A stretch of DNA of 64,000 nucleotides from Azonexus hydrophilus (GTDB taxonomy: Bacteria; Pseudomonadota; Gammaproteobacteria; Burkholderiales; Rhodocyclaceae), in NCBI RefSeq assembly GCF_001956855.1, contig NZ_MTHD01000002.1, positions 496,001 to 560,000 of the forward strand, given 5' to 3'. The translations under genes and the position numbers were made by a program. Below are positions 45,724 to 56,984 of this stretch, one piece after another. Under the pieces are notes generated by a model. The model ran no database searches. It was not told the origin of the DNA and worked only from the letters and a program-made list of their open reading frames with translations. How positions within the stretch are numbered: the stretch's first letter is position 1; each line of letters starts with the position of its first letter.

Positions 45724-46730
45724 ACCGGCGTTATTGCCTGCACCGCGCCCAGCGCCTCACGATAGACGTGCGGATCGGGGTAGGCGCAGGGCTCAGCCGG
45801 CAGCAGACGGGCAATGCGTTCGCTGCGGCTGGGATCACTTTCCGGCTGCCAGTTGTCCAGTACCAGCGCCACCGATTCGGGCGAGTTGCACACCAGCAGC
45901 ATGTCGCAGCCGGCCGCCCAGGCGGTCTGCACGCGCGCCAGCATGTCGCCGACGACACCGGCGCCGGCCATCGACAGATCGTCGGTGAAAACGACGCCAT
46001 CAAATTTAATGTCGTTTCTCAAATAACTTATCCATTTATTTGAAAATACAGCAGTATTACAGTCAAAGCATTCGTAAATGACGTGTGCTGCCATGACTGC
46101 GTCGAGCGGCAGTTGGCGGTAAGGCTGCAGGTCTTCGGTCATCGCTGCCAGCGGCCGGTCGTCGATCGGCAACTCGACGTGTGAGTCGGGAATGACGTAG
46201 CCGTGCCCCGGATAATGCTTGCCGCAGGTGCCCATGCCGCCCTGCTTCAGGCCTTCGCCCAGCGCGCCGGCCAGGGCGACGACCACCGCCGGATCGCGGT
46301 GAAAGGCGCGGTCGCCGATGACCCGCGACGGACCGTAGTCGAGGTCGAGCACCGGCGTGAAGGAGTAATCGACACCGCAGGCGCGCAGCTCGGCCGCCAG
46401 CACGAAACCGACGGCGCGGGCGGCGGCCAGCGCAGCTTGCGGATCGCTGTCGTACAACTGGCCGAGCGCACGCATCGGCGGCAGCCGGGTGAAACCGTCG
46501 CGAAAGCGTTGCACCCTGCCCCCTTCGTGATCGACGGCGATGAGCAGGCGCGGCTCGCGCAACGCGTGGATTTCAGCGGTGAGTGCGGTCAACTGCGCGC
46601 GACTGGCAAAATTGCGCGAGAACAGGATGATGCCGCCGACCAGCGGATGGCGCAGGCGCTGGCGGTCGACATCGGTCAGTGCGGTGCCGGCGATGTCGAT
46701 CATCAGCGGACCGTAGGGCAAATGGCTCAT
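45720..46730 (-). CDS. nagZ: Beta-N-acetylhexosaminidase NagZ
   Basis: A 336-residue glycoside hydrolase family 3 enzyme that removes N-acetylglucosamine from muropeptides in the cytoplasm. The signature [16 protein letters not shown], with His and Asp of the mobile loop, and the nucleophile Asp in [11 protein letters not shown] are present. It is the last of the pdxJ-acpS-nagZ run, overlapping acpS by four bases. Bases 46003-46082 inside it are about 27% GC against over 60% around, yet the frame stays open and the encoded stretch ([19 protein letters not shown]) fits the family. Confidence 0.93.
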   Translation of the reverse strand: MSHLPYGPLMIDIAGTALTDVDRQRLRHPLVGGIILFSRNFASRAQLTALTAEIHALREPRLLIAVDHEGGRVQRFRDGFTRLPPMRALGQLYDSDPQAALAAARAVGFVLAAELRACGVDYSFTPVLDLDYGPSRVIGDRAFHRDPAVVVALAGALGEGLKQGGMGTCGKHYPGHGYVIPDSHVELPIDDRPLAAMTEDLQPYRQLPLDAVMAAHVIYECFDCNTAVFSNKWISYLRNDIKFDGVVFTDDLSMAGAGVVGDMLARVQTAWAAGCDMLLVCNSPESVALVLDNWQPESDPSRSERIARLLPAEPCAYPDPHVYREALGAVQAITPV

Positions 46731-47098
46731 CGTTGCTCTAGGATGACGTAGGCGACGGCGTATTCGGCTTCGTCGCTGATCGAGAGATGGGCGGTCAGGT
46801 TTTTGGCCGCTTCGGCCAGTTGACCGCAGAATTCGAAAACCGGCTTGCCGAGTTCGTCGTGACCGATGGCGATGGCCGGCAACAGTACCGGCGGTCGCAC
46901 GCCGGTGCCGAAGGCCTTGGCGAAGGCTTCCTTGGCGGCAAAACGCTTGGCCAGAAAACGCCCCTTGTCGGCCGCCAGCGCGAATTCGGCGCGCTCCTGC
47001 GGCGCCAGCAGCTTGTCCAGCGCCCGTTCACCGTGGCGTTCCCACATGCCGCGCAAGCGGGCGACGGCGACGATGTCGGTGCCGATGCCGTGGATCAC
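46727..47098 (-). CDS. acpS: Holo-[acyl-carrier-protein] synthase
   Basis: A 123-residue phosphopantetheinyl transferase that loads the 4'-phosphopantetheine arm of CoA onto AcpP. The start is GTG 47098: [20 protein letters not shown]. The second signature, [15 protein letters not shown], holds the Glu and Lys of the active site, and the Asp of GTDIV binds magnesium. It overlaps pdxJ (GTGA) and nagZ by four bases each. Confidence 0.95.
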   Translation of the reverse strand: MIHGIGTDIVAVARLRGMWERHGERALDKLLAPQERAEFALAADKGRFLAKRFAAKEAFAKAFGTGVRPPVLLPAIAIGHDELGKPVFEFCGQLAEAAKNLTAHLSISDEAEYAVAYVILEQR

Positions 47099-47850
47099 TC
47101 GCCCTGCTCTGCGCCAGCGCGCATCAAGGCCTTCATTTCGCGCACCGCTTCGCGCAGGCCGACAAAGACGGCGCGGCTGACGATGGCGTGGCCGATGTGC
47201 AGTTCGCGTATGCCGGCCAGCCGGGCGACCGGCTGCACGTTGTAGTAATTCAGCGCATGGCCGGCATTGAAGCGCATGCCCAGTTGCTGTACCAGCTGGC
47301 CGGCGCTGCGAATCTTGGCCAGTTCCGCCAGCACCGCCGGCGCCTCGGCATCGCGCCCCTTGTCGTAAAAGGCATGGGCGTAGGGACCGGTGTGGATTTC
47401 GCAAACGCGGGCGCCGATGCGCGCCGCCGCTTCGATCTGCGGCAATTCGGCGTCAATGAACACGCTGGTCGTGATGCCGGCATCGGCCAGCCGGGCGATG
47501 ATGTCCTTCAACCGGGCTTCCTGGCCGAGAATGTCGAGACCGCCCTCGGTCGTCACCTCATGCCGCCCTTCCGGCACCAGCATGGCCATTTCCGGCTTGA
47601 TCGCACAGGCGATGCCGACCATCTCGTCAGTCGCCGCCATTTCGAGGTTCAGCTTGATCTGCGTCGTTTCCTTGAGCCGGCGCACGTCGGCGTCCTGAAT
47701 ATGCCGGCGATCCTCGCGCAGATGTACGGTGATGCCGTCGGCGCCGCCCAGATGCGCCTCGACGGCGCCCCACAGCGGATCCGGCTCGTAGGTGCGACGG
47801 GCCTGGCGGATGGTGGCAATGTGGTCAATGTTGACGCCGAGTTCGATCAT
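47095..47850 (-). CDS. pdxJ: Pyridoxine 5'-phosphate synthase
   Basis: A 251-residue TIM-barrel enzyme that joins 3-amino-2-oxopropyl phosphate and deoxyxylulose phosphate to make pyridoxine 5'-phosphate. The start [20 protein letters not shown] and [14 protein letters not shown] are family hallmarks. ATG 47850 gives the normal N-terminus. In E. coli it follows recO directly; here a trypsin-like gene on the other strand lies between them. Confidence 0.96.
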   Translation of the reverse strand: MIELGVNIDHIATIRQARRTYEPDPLWGAVEAHLGGADGITVHLREDRRHIQDADVRRLKETTQIKLNLEMAATDEMVGIACAIKPEMAMLVPEGRHEVTTEGGLDILGQEARLKDIIARLADAGITTSVFIDAELPQIEAAARIGARVCEIHTGPYAHAFYDKGRDAEAPAVLAELAKIRSAGQLVQQLGMRFNAGHALNYYNVQPVARLAGIRELHIGHAIVSRAVFVGLREAVREMKALMRAGAEQGE

Positions 47851-48053
47851 CTGGAGTGATTCCTTGTGAGCTGGAAACGGACCTTTTTCTCTAGCGCGGT
47901 CCGGCCGGCATTTTAGCCTGAGTCGATAAACAGTTGGGATGAGCCGGGAATTTCGGCTACGCTTGGGGCACATCCCTGCAGAAATCCCCAATTGCGGCAA
48001 GCTTGCCATCGCTTGTTTCCCCCCAAGTTCTCCCTTTGCCTGCGAGCCCGCCA

Positions 48054-48791
48054 ATGATCGAACCCATTCTGCTTACCGCTGCCCGTATCTCGACGTACAG
48101 CCAGAGTTCGCTGCTGACCAATGCCAGCGGCTTTTTCTTTGAGCGCGACGAGCGTCTGTATCTGGTCACCAGCCGCCATGTTCTGTTCAGCAAGAACAGC
48201 AAACACTATCCCGACCGGATCGAAATCGAGCTGCACATCAATGCCGAGAACATCGCCGAATCCACCGGCTTTTCCATTCCGCTGTACCGCGACGGCAAGA
48301 GTCTGTGGCGTCATGGCACCGATGCCGCCGGTGTCATCGATGTCGCGGCCATCGAAATCGACCGCAAGGCCCTGCCCAAAACAGCAGTTTATCGCGCCTT
48401 CAGTCCAAAACACCTGCTGGGCAGCCTGACTCAGGTCGAGGTTGGCTCGTCCTTGCTCATCGTCGGCTTCCCGCTGGGTTTCCATGATGCCTTGCATCAC
48501 ACGCCGGTTGTGCGTCATGCCATCATCGCTTCGTCATTCGGCCTGCGCTTCCAGGGCGAGGGATTCTTCCTGACCGATGCCCGAACCCATCGCGGCAGCA
48601 GCGGCGCCCCGGTGATCATGCGCATTGCCGAACCGCTGCCGGCGCACGGCGACCTGCCATGGATGCTGCTGGGGATTCATTCCTCGCGTTTCGATGTCGG
48701 CACCCGCGATTTGATCGAGGATGAGGCGCTGGGACTGAATGGCGCCTGGTACGCCGACATACTGCTCAAGCTGACCGAGCGTCCGGTGTGA
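48054..48791 (+). CDS. Trypsin-like serine peptidase domain protein
   Basis: A 245-residue protein with a trypsin-like fold. The His is in [13 protein letters not shown] near residue 43, the Asp in [11 protein letters not shown] near 97, and the Ser in [16 protein letters not shown] near 183, with the GxSGxP pattern. The N-terminal strand ([20 protein letters not shown]) is also typical. No signal peptide or transmembrane helix is seen, so it probably acts in the cytoplasm, which is unusual for the fold. It interrupts the conserved recO-pdxJ order on the opposite strand, with its stop directly abutting the recO stop. Target unknown. Confidence 0.82.
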   Translation: MIEPILLTAARISTYSQSSLLTNASGFFFERDERLYLVTSRHVLFSKNSKHYPDRIEIELHINAENIAESTGFSIPLYRDGKSLWRHGTDAAGVIDVAAIEIDRKALPKTAVYRAFSPKHLLGSLTQVEVGSSLLIVGFPLGFHDALHHTPVVRHAIIASSFGLRFQGEGFFLTDARTHRGSSGAPVIMRIAEPLPAHGDLPWMLLGIHSSRFDVGTRDLIEDEALGLNGAWYADILLKLTERPV

Positions 48792-49520
48792 TCAAAGCTC
48801 CTGCAAATCCTTGAAGATCCGCCGGGTTTCCAGTTCCTTGCCGGCCAGGTAATAGGCCAGCAGCGTGCGCATCAGCGCCTTCGCCTCGATCCTTGACCGC
48901 GGATCGGAAAAATCCTCATCGGCCAGATCGAGCAAGGTCTTGCCGCGCACTACCTGGATATCTGCCTCATCATGTTCGAGGCGGACCGGCCCCTGTTCCA
49001 TCCGGTAGGTATAGAAGTCATCGGCGGCGATGGCCTGGCCATCGGCATCGTATGTCAACGTCAGGCCGTAGCCGAGTTCCTGCAGCAAGGCCTTCTCGAA
49101 ACTGCGCAGATCGGCTTCGCGCACCTTGCCCGATGGATCGGCCGCCAACTGCTGCAGCATCGCCGCATAGCACCCGAACAGGTGTTCGTGAGCATCCTCT
49201 CGCGGCAGCAGGTTGATCAGCAACTCGTTCAGGTAATAGCCGCAGAACAGCGCCTCGCCGGCGAGCAGCGGCTGACCGCCCTGCCATTCGGCCTTCATCA
49301 GCGTCAGCACTTCACCTTTGCCGGCCCAGCCGATTTCCAGCGGCTGAAAACCCATCAGCAGGCCGCGAATGGCCGCCCGTGGGCGTCTGGCACCACGGGC
49401 CAGCAAGGCCATGCGGCCGAAATCGCGGGTGAATACCTCGACGATCAGGCTGGTTTCGCGGAAGGGATAGCTGTGCAGGACGTAGGCGGGTTGGCCATCG
49501 ACCTTGCTGCGCTGATTCAT
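48792..49520 (-). CDS. recO: DNA repair protein RecO
   Basis: A 242-residue RecO. The OB-fold N-terminus reads QPAYVLHSYPFRETSLIVEV and FTRDFGRMALLARGARRPRA, and the helical C-terminal part includes GYYLNELLINLLPREDAHEH. RecO loads RecA onto SSB-coated DNA with RecR in gap repair. It follows era by 15 bases and its stop abuts that of the convergent peptidase gene. Confidence 0.94.
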   Translation of the reverse strand: MNQRSKVDGQPAYVLHSYPFRETSLIVEVFTRDFGRMALLARGARRPRAAIRGLLMGFQPLEIGWAGKGEVLTLMKAEWQGGQPLLAGEALFCGYYLNELLINLLPREDAHEHLFGCYAAMLQQLAADPSGKVREADLRSFEKALLQELGYGLTLTYDADGQAIAADDFYTYRMEQGPVRLEHDEADIQVVRGKTLLDLADEDFSDPRSRIEAKALMRTLLAYYLAGKELETRRIFKDLQEL

Positions 49521-49535
49521 CGTCGTGGCAGTGGC

Positions 49536-50420
49536 TTATTCGTAACCGAGGCTCTTCAGCAGGCGCTCGTCGTCGTTCCAGCCGGATTTCACCTTGACCC
49601 AGACTTCGAGATAGACCTTGCCACCGAACAGGCGCTCCATGTCCTGGCGCGCCTCGCTGGCGATGCGCTTCAGAGAATCGCCGTTCTTGCCGATGACGAT
49701 GGCCTTGTGGCCTTCGCGGTCAACGACGATGGCGGCAAAGATCCGGCGCAGATTGCCTTCGGTTTCGAACTTCTCGATCTCGACGGCAGTGGCGTACGGC
49801 AATTCATCGCCGAGCAGGCGGAAAACCTTCTCGCGGATGTATTCCGAGGCAAGAAAGCGCTCGGATTTGTCGGTCAGGTCGTCCTCGGGGAACATCAGGC
49901 CTTCGTTCGGCAGATGCTTGCGCGCTTCATCGAGCAGATCCTTGGTCTGGCGCCCCTTGGCAGCGCTGACCGGCACTACGGCAGTGTATTCAAAGTCGGC
50001 GGCAACCTCGGCCAGGAACGGCAGCAAGGCGTTGCGCTCCTTCAGCAGGTCGGTCTTGTTGACCACCAGGATCACCGGCCGGTCCTTCGGCAGCAGACGG
50101 ACGACCGCCTTGTCCTTGGCGTCGTAGCGCCCGGCTTCGACGACGAACAACACGACATCCACGTCGTTCAGCGTCTGCGTGACGCCACGGTTCATCGCGC
50201 GATTCAGCGCATTGGAAAACTTGGTCTGGAAACCCGGCGTATCGACGAAGACGAACTGCGAGGTTTCATCGGTGAGGATGCCGGTGATCCGGTGTCGCGT
50301 CGTCTGCGCCTTGCGCGAGACGATGCTGATCTTCTCGCCGATCAGGTGGTTGAGCAGCGTCGATTTGCCGACGTTGGGGCGGCCGACGATGGCGATGTAG
50401 CCGGAATGATATTGGGTCAT
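49536..50420 (-). CDS. era: GTPase Era
   Basis: A 294-residue GTPase. G1 is [16 protein letters not shown] near residue 13, G3 is FVDTPGFQ, and G4 is [10 protein letters not shown]-terminal KH domain ([20 protein letters not shown]) binds the 3' end of 16S rRNA. Era checks assembly of the 30S subunit. The ATG overlaps the rnc stop (ATGA), the usual rnc-era coupling. Confidence 0.97.
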   Translation of the reverse strand: MTQYHSGYIAIVGRPNVGKSTLLNHLIGEKISIVSRKAQTTRHRITGILTDETSQFVFVDTPGFQTKFSNALNRAMNRGVTQTLNDVDVVLFVVEAGRYDAKDKAVVRLLPKDRPVILVVNKTDLLKERNALLPFLAEVAADFEYTAVVPVSAAKGRQTKDLLDEARKHLPNEGLMFPEDDLTDKSERFLASEYIREKVFRLLGDELPYATAVEIEKFETEGNLRRIFAAIVVDREGHKAIVIGKNGDSLKRIASEARQDMERLFGGKVYLEVWVKVKSGWNDDERLLKSLGYE

Positions 50421-51085
50421 GGACTGAGTGCTTTCAGGGCCTGTTCGGCCGCATTCTGTTCGGCGATGCGCCGGCTGCTGCCGGCGCCCGTGGTACGCAG
50501 TGCCGGCTGGTCGATTTCGCAGGCGACGACGAAGGATTGTTCGTGGGCCGCGCCGCTGGTTTCCAGCAGGTGGTAGCGTGGCAGCGGTTTTTTCCGTCCC
50601 TGCAGGAGTTCCTGCAGGCGGGTTTTTGCATCCTTCTGGAACTGCCCGGGTTTCAGGCCTTCCAGCAGCGGCGCGTAGAGACGGGCGATGACCGCGCTGG
50701 CGGCGTCGAAACCGGCGTCGAGATAGATGGCACCGAACAGGGCTTCGAGTGCATCCGCCAGGATGGACGGACGGCTGGCGCCACCGCTTTTCAGTTCGCC
50801 CTCGCCCAGCCGCAGGCTGTTGCCGATGTCGAGCTTGAGTGCCAGGCCATGCAGCGCTTCCTGGCGTACCAGGTTGGCACGCAGACGCGACAGGTCGCCT
50901 TCCGGCAGTTCCGGGAAGCGGCGATAGAGTACGGCGGCGATGACGCAGTCGAGGATGCCGTCGCCGAGAAACTCCAAGCGTTCATTGTTCGGCGTGCCGA
51001 AGCTGCGATGCGTCAGCGCCGTACGTAACAGGGAGGGATCGGAAAACGAATGGCCGAGTTCCTGGGCGATGGTCTGCGCAGTCAT
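50417..51085 (-). CDS. rnc: Ribonuclease III
   Basis: A 222-residue double-strand RNase. The catalytic signature is [20 protein letters not shown] near residue 35 ([10 protein letters not shown] in most, here Gly in place of Ser), and the double-stranded-RNA-binding domain fills the C-terminal 70 residues ([40 protein letters not shown]). It processes rRNA precursors and cuts many mRNAs. It is two bases downstream of the DUF4845 gene and overlaps era. Confidence 0.96.
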   Translation of the reverse strand: MTAQTIAQELGHSFSDPSLLRTALTHRSFGTPNNERLEFLGDGILDCVIAAVLYRRFPELPEGDLSRLRANLVRQEALHGLALKLDIGNSLRLGEGELKSGGASRPSILADALEALFGAIYLDAGFDAASAVIARLYAPLLEGLKPGQFQKDAKTRLQELLQGRKKPLPRYHLLETSGAAHEQSFVVACEIDQPALRTTGAGSSRRIAEQNAAEQALKALSP

Positions 51086-51087
51086 GC

Positions 51088-51438
51088 CTATTTCGCGGTC
51101 GACCCCTTGTAATCGATCAAAAGGCTGACGTTGGCGAACAGCGGAATGCGCTTTTCGTAGCCGAATTCAATGACGATCTGCCCTTTGTCCTTATAGATCT
51201 CGAGTTCCTTCGATGAGAAGGCAAGATGGTCGACTTCTGCATACTTGTCGAATGACCGGCGCAATTCCGCCACTGTTGCCTCGGGCGACGCCTGGCCGAC
51301 AACGGCCTTGCTGCCTTGGAGAATCTTGTAATACTCGATGACCGTCGGTGTCACTTTCATCGCGAGCACAGCGACGAGAATCAGGACTATGCCCCAGAAG
51401 ATCAAGCCGGAAAGTGCCACGCCACGTTGATATTTCAT
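51088..51438 (-). CDS. DUF4845 membrane protein
   Basis: A 116-residue protein with one N-terminal transmembrane helix (GVALSGLIFWGIVLILVAVL) followed by an extracytoplasmic part (KVTPTVIEYYKILQGSKAVV, IVIEFGYEKRIPLFANVSLL), the DUF4845 pattern. AAGGTGAG stands ahead of the ATG. Genes of this family are regularly found between lepB and rnc in beta- and gammaproteobacteria. Function unknown; the type IV pilin-like start (GVALSGLIFWG) is only a resemblance. Confidence 0.85.
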   Translation of the reverse strand: MKYQRGVALSGLIFWGIVLILVAVLAMKVTPTVIEYYKILQGSKAVVGQASPEATVAELRRSFDKYAEVDHLAFSSKELEIYKDKGQIVIEFGYEKRIPLFANVSLLIDYKGSTAK

Positions 51439-51448
51439 TGTTCTCACC

Positions 51449-52237
51449 TTACCTGAATGCACCGATACGGCTGAAATCGCTGAAGTTCAGCCAGATGAAA
51501 AATGCCTTGCCAACGATGTTCTGCTCCGGTACGAAGCCCCAGGCGCGACTGTCACGGCTGTTGTCGCGGTTGTCACCCATCATGAAATAATGCCCGTCCG
51601 GCACCTTGCAGATCACGCCACTGGCATTGTAAGTGCAATTTTCCCGGTAAGGGAAGGAAGAAACCCCGGGGATGTATGCCGGCGCATCCGCGTCGTTGAG
51701 CACGCGGTGTTCGACATCGCCCAGCTTCTCGGTGTATTGCTCGGAGTAATAGAGGCGCTCGGGATGGAGAAAATCGGCGACCTGCTTCATCTCGACGGCT
51801 TGCCCGTTGATGCTGAGCTTCTTGTCCTGATAGGCCACCGTGTCGCCCGGCATGCCGACGACGCGCTTGATGTAATCGAGCGACGGATCTTCCGGGTAGC
51901 GGAAGACCATGACATCGCCACGCTGCGGTTCGTTGATGTCGATGATCTTGGTGTTGATCACCGGCAGGCGGATGCCGTAGGTGAACTTGTTGACCAGGAT
52001 GAAGTCGCCGACCAGCAGCGTCGGAATCATCGACCCAGAGGGAATCTTGAACGGTTCGAACAGGAAGGAGCGGAGCACGAAGACGATCAGGATGACCGGG
52101 AAGAAATCGGCGCCCCACTCCACCCACAATGGCTGCTTGTCATTGGCAGCGCGCAATTTCCGGAATTTCAGGATGTCGACCGCATAAAGAATGCCGGTCA
52201 GGACAACCAGGACAAGGAGGATCAGGGCAAAATTCAT
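51449..52237 (-). CDS. lepB: Signal peptidase I
   Basis: A 262-residue membrane peptidase that cuts signal peptides at the outer face of the inner membrane. The catalytic Ser is in IPSGSMIPTLLVGDFILVN near residue 72 and the Lys in DYIKRVVGMPGDTVAY near 130, with GDNRDNSRDSRAWGFVP as the box E signature. Two N-terminal helices are visible (ALILLVLVVLTGILYAV and FFPVILIVFVLRSFLF). It follows lepA by 16 bases. Confidence 0.96.
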   Translation of the reverse strand: MNFALILLVLVVLTGILYAVDILKFRKLRAANDKQPLWVEWGADFFPVILIVFVLRSFLFEPFKIPSGSMIPTLLVGDFILVNKFTYGIRLPVINTKIIDINEPQRGDVMVFRYPEDPSLDYIKRVVGMPGDTVAYQDKKLSINGQAVEMKQVADFLHPERLYYSEQYTEKLGDVEHRVLNDADAPAYIPGVSSFPYRENCTYNASGVICKVPDGHYFMMGDNRDNSRDSRAWGFVPEQNIVGKAFFIWLNFSDFSRIGAFR

Positions 52238-52253
52238 CGGGTTTGTCCGGTTC

Positions 52254-54044
52254 TCAGTTATCGACGCGCAATACGGCCAGGAAGGCTTCCTGCGGAATCT
52301 CCACGCTGCCGACCTGCTTCATGCGTTTCTTGCCGGCCTTCTGCTTTTCCAGCAGCTTCTTCTTGCGGCTGATGTCGCCGCCGTAACACTTGGCCAGCAC
52401 GTCCTTGCGCATTGCCTTGACGTTCTCGCGAGCGATGATGTGCGAGCCGATGGCCGCCTGGATGGCGACGTCGTACATCTGCCGGGGAATCAGTTCGCGC
52501 ATCTTCGACGCCAGTTCGCGGCCGCGGTACTGCGAATTCGAGCGGTGCACGATCAATGACAATGCATCGACCTTCTCGCTGTTGATCAGGATGTCGAGCT
52601 TGACCACATCGGCCGCGCGATATTCCTTGAAATCGTAGTCGAGCGAGGCGTAGCCCTTGGAGCAGGACTTCAGCTTGTCGAAGAAATCCATGACCACTTC
52701 GGCCATCGGCATTTCATAGATCAGCTTCACCTGGCGGCCGTGGTAGTGCATGTCCACCTGGTTGCCGCGCTTCTGGTTGCACAGCGTGATGACGTTGCCC
52801 AGGTAATCCTGGGGCACGAAGATGGTCGCGGTGATGATCGGCTCGCGGACTTCTTCGACCTTGCTCAGTTCGGGCAGCTTGGCCGGATTCTCGACCTGGA
52901 TGATCGAGCCGTCGCGATTGACCACCTCGTAGACCACCGTCGGTGCCGTGGTGATCAGATCCTGGTCGAATTCGCGCTCGAGGCGTTCCTGGACGATTTC
53001 CATGTGCAGCAGGCCGAGGAAGCCGCAACGGAAGCCGAAGCCCAGCGCCTGCGAGACTTCCGGCTCGTACTGTAGCGAGGCGTCGTTGAGTTTGAGTTTT
53101 TCCAGCGCTTCGCGCAGCGAATCGTACTGGTTGGATTCGACCGGGTACAGACCGGCGAAAACCTGCGGCTTGATTTCCTTGAAACCCGGCAGCGGTTCGG
53201 CTGCCTTGCGGTCGGCCAGAGTGATCGTGTCGCCAACCTTGGCGGCCTTCAGTTCCTTGATCCCGGAGATCACGAAACCAACCTCGCCGGCTTTCAGCGA
53301 AGTACGCTGCAGCGACTTCGGCGTGAATACGCCGACCTGCTCGCACAGCTGGGTGGTGCCGGTCGACATGAACTGCAGCTTGTCTTTCGGCTTCAGCTCG
53401 CCATCAACCACGCGCACCAGCATGACGACGCCGACGTAATTGTCGAACCACGAATCGATGATCAGCGCCTTCAGCGGTGCCGAAAGATCGCCCCTGGGAG
53501 CCGGCACGCGGGCAATCACGGCTTCGAGAATATCCTCGACGCCGAGACCCGTCTTGGCCGAGCACAGCACGGCGTCGGTGGCATCGATGCCGATCACGTC
53601 CTCGATTTCCTGGCGGGCGTTGTCCGGATCAGCCGACGGCAGATCGATCTTGTTCAGCACCGGCAGCACTTCGACATCGAGTTCGAGCGCCGTGTAGCAG
53701 TTCGCCACCGTCTGCGCCTCGACACCCTGCGAGGCATCGACGACCAGCAGCGCGCCTTCGCAGGCCGACAGCGAACGCGAGACCTCGTAGGAGAAGTCGA
53801 CGTGTCCCGGCGTATCGATCAGGTTCAGGTTGTACACCTTGCCGTCGCGCGCCTTGTACTGGAGCGCCGCTGTCTGCGCCTTGATGGTGATGCCGCGCTC
53901 GCGCTCGATATCCATCGAATCGAGCACCTGCGCCTCCATTTCCCGGTCGGACAGGCCGCCGCAGAGATGGATGATGCGATCGGCCAAGGTTGATTTGCCG
54001 TGGTCGATGTGGGCGATGATGCTGAAGTTTCTGATGTGGTCCAT
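52254..54044 (-). CDS. lepA: Elongation factor 4 (LepA)
   Basis: A 596-residue translational GTPase. The P-loop reads [19 protein letters not shown]3 is [12 protein letters not shown], and G4 is [10 protein letters not shown]. The C-terminal LepA-specific domain ([36 protein letters not shown]) is complete. LepA assists 30S assembly and back-translocation or stress translation. A terminator just upstream (54055) separates it from the mucD block, so it probably has its own promoter, with lepB downstream. Confidence 0.97.
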   Translation of the reverse strand: MDHIRNFSIIAHIDHGKSTLADRIIHLCGGLSDREMEAQVLDSMDIERERGITIKAQTAALQYKARDGKVYNLNLIDTPGHVDFSYEVSRSLSACEGALLVVDASQGVEAQTVANCYTALELDVEVLPVLNKIDLPSADPDNARQEIEDVIGIDATDAVLCSAKTGLGVEDILEAVIARVPAPRGDLSAPLKALIIDSWFDNYVGVVMLVRVVDGELKPKDKLQFMSTGTTQLCEQVGVFTPKSLQRTSLKAGEVGFVISGIKELKAAKVGDTITLADRKAAEPLPGFKEIKPQVFAGLYPVESNQYDSLREALEKLKLNDASLQYEPEVSQALGFGFRCGFLGLLHMEIVQERLEREFDQDLITTAPTVVYEVVNRDGSIIQVENPAKLPELSKVEEVREPIITATIFVPQDYLGNVITLCNQKRGNQVDMHYHGRQVKLIYEMPMAEVVMDFFDKLKSCSKGYASLDYDFKEYRAADVVKLDILINSEKVDALSLIVHRSNSQYRGRELASKMRELIPRQMYDVAIQAAIGSHIIARENVKAMRKDVLAKCYGGDISRKKKLLEKQKAGKKRMKQVGSVEIPQEAFLAVLRVDN

Positions 54045-54054
54045 TGCAGCCAGT

Positions 54055-54080
54055 AAAAAAGGGCGCTAACGGCGCCCTAG
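54055..54080 (-). terminator. intrinsic terminator between the sigma-E block and lepA
   Basis: On the minus strand AGGGCGCC-GTTA-GCGCCC is followed by TTTTTTA. It ends the rpoE-rseC-mucD-glutaredoxin transcript and lies 11 bases ahead of the lepA start. Confidence 0.8.
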
Positions 54081-54101
54081 CGATTCGGAAGACCCTGAAT
54101 T

Positions 54102-54336
54102 CTAGCGGATTTGGGCCAAATATTCACGGGTTTTGGCCGCGTCGAGGAAGTAGTGACAGAGCTCGGTGTCGCCATGCAGCAATACCGGCACCAGTTCGTC
54201 GTACTTTGCTTCCAGCGCCGGGTCGGCATCGACGTCGAGCACTGTCACCGTTGCGCCGAACTCGGCCGCCAGCGGTGCCAGCGCCACCTCCATGTCGTGA
54301 CAGAGGTGGCAGTAGCCGCGGCTCATCAGGGTCAGT

Positions 54337-54347
<11 letters not shown>
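54102..54347 (-). CDS. Glutaredoxin-family thiol protein
   Basis: An 81-residue thioredoxin-fold protein with the redox pair CHLC (MSRGYCHLCHDMEVAL) near residue 13 and the cis-Pro region in ELVPVLLHGDTELCHYFLD. It is of the DUF836 / glutaredoxin-like type that often lies beside mucD in Betaproteobacteria. The partner and substrate are unknown. It overlaps the mucD stop by 11 bases. Confidence 0.87.
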
Positions 54348-55760
<1,413 letters not shown>

Positions 55761-55764
<4 letters not shown>

Positions 55765-56222
55765 TGGCTGCGCTCCTCCTGTTTCCGTGGCAAACGGGAA
55801 ATGATATGGGGATGGCTGTCGGAATTTCCAGCCGGGCGACGGGATTTTTGCACCACCAGCACGAAGGCCAGGATCAGCCCGAATGCCCCGCCGAACATTG
55901 CCCCGGTGTCGTCAAACACCTGGCCGCCGAGCAAGGCGCCGCCAATCAGGCCGAGGATCGGCAGGCCGTAGGCCAGGTTCGCGCCGCGCCGCAGACTGCC
56001 GGCTGATACTGCAACCAGCACGCGTTCGCCGACTTCGGCACCGATTGCATTGTCCACATGGTAGTGGCGCGGCCCGCCGCAAAACATCTGGGTCAGATGC
56101 TGGCCGCCGCAACCGCCTTCTTCGTGGCAACGGCCGCAACCGCCCTGCGCCACTTCAACGGTAGCCTGGCCGCCGTCGACGTGCCGTACCACCGCCTGGA
56201 TGGTGTTGGCTTCCCCGGTCAT
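55761..56222 (-). CDS. rseC: RseC/MucC-family membrane protein
   Basis: A 153-residue inner-membrane protein. The cytoplasmic N-terminus has four clustered cysteines (GGCGRCHEEGGCGGQ, then MFCGG) as in RseC/RsxC-associated proteins of the SoxR-reducing system, and two transmembrane helices follow (ANLAYGLPILGLIGGALLGG and MFGGAFGLILAFVLVV). The ATG at 56222 shares a base with the rpoE stop (TGATG). In E. coli rseA and rseB stand between these two genes; here nothing does. Confidence 0.9.
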
Positions 56223-56821
56223 CACCAGCGCCTGTCGGGAGCCGTGTCGAGCAAGGGGCGAAGTTTCAACGCGACGGCTTCGCGGGCGCGGAATATCCGC
56301 GAACGCACCGTGCCGATCGGGCAATCCATGATGCCGGCGATCTCTTCATACGACAGGCCTTCGATTTCGCGCAGCACGATGGCGGTGCGCAATTCTTCCG
56401 GCAAGGCGTCCATGGCGCTGTTGACCGTCTGGCCGATCTGTTTCGACATCAACAGGCTTTCCGGCGTGTTGATGTCACGCAACAGCGTTGCATCCTCGAA
56501 GCCTTCGGCCTCGTCGGCGTCGTATTCGGTGCTGGTCGGCGCCCGGCGTCCTTGCGATACCAGATAGTTCTTGGCTGTATTGATGCCAATCCGGTACAGC
56601 CAGGTGTAAAAGGCGCTATCGCCGCGGAAGGAAGGCAAGGCGCGGTAGGCCTTGATGAATGCTTCCTGCGAGACATCCTCGACCTCGGCCGAGTCGCGGA
56701 TGTAACGCGACAACAAGCGACCCAGCTTGCGCTGGTACTTGTTCACCAATTGGTCGAAGGCGCCTTGGTCGCCGCCTTGCGCCCGCTCGACCAGCAACTG
56801 ATCGACCTCGCGCTCGCTCAT
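56222..56821 (-). CDS. rpoE: RNA polymerase sigma factor RpoE (sigma-E/AlgU)
   Basis: A 199-residue ECF sigma factor. Region 2 is visible at residues about 25-95 (FDQLVNKYQRKLGRLLSRYI, AEVEDVSQEAFIKAYRALPS) and region 4 at about 140-190 (ALPEELRTAIVLREIEGLSY, EEIAGIMDCPIGTVRSRIFR). It directs the envelope stress response and controls mucD-type proteases. The neighbours match E. coli rpoE, divergent from nadB, but no rseA/mucA or rseB/mucB gene follows, so the usual adjacent anti-sigma is absent. Confidence 0.96.
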   Translation of the reverse strand: MSEREVDQLLVERAQGGDQGAFDQLVNKYQRKLGRLLSRYIRDSAEVEDVSQEAFIKAYRALPSFRGDSAFYTWLYRIGINTAKNYLVSQGRRAPTSTEYDADEAEGFEDATLLRDINTPESLLMSKQIGQTVNSAMDALPEELRTAIVLREIEGLSYEEIAGIMDCPIGTVRSRIFRAREAVALKLRPLLDTAPDRRW

Positions 56822-56858
56822 GACTCTGTTTTCCCGGGGAATGTTCTTGTTGAGGCGC

Positions 56859-56885
56859 AGTATAACGCAGGCTATTTGGCCTCAA
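56859..56885 (-). promoter_or_regulatory. candidate rpoE promoter
   Basis: On the minus strand TTGAGG (56885-56880) and TATACT (56864-56859) are separated by 15 bases, about 40 bases upstream of the rpoE ATG. The short spacer weakens the match, and GCTTGA two bases upstream gives a 17-base alternative. Confidence 0.35.
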
Positions 56886-56984
56886 GCCTAGGTAGTTATC
56901 CTTAATTGTGATTTTTCTGTAACGGCATGAATCCTTTCCTGCGTGCTATATTGCGCGCCGGATCAAATATCTCCGGGAATCATC

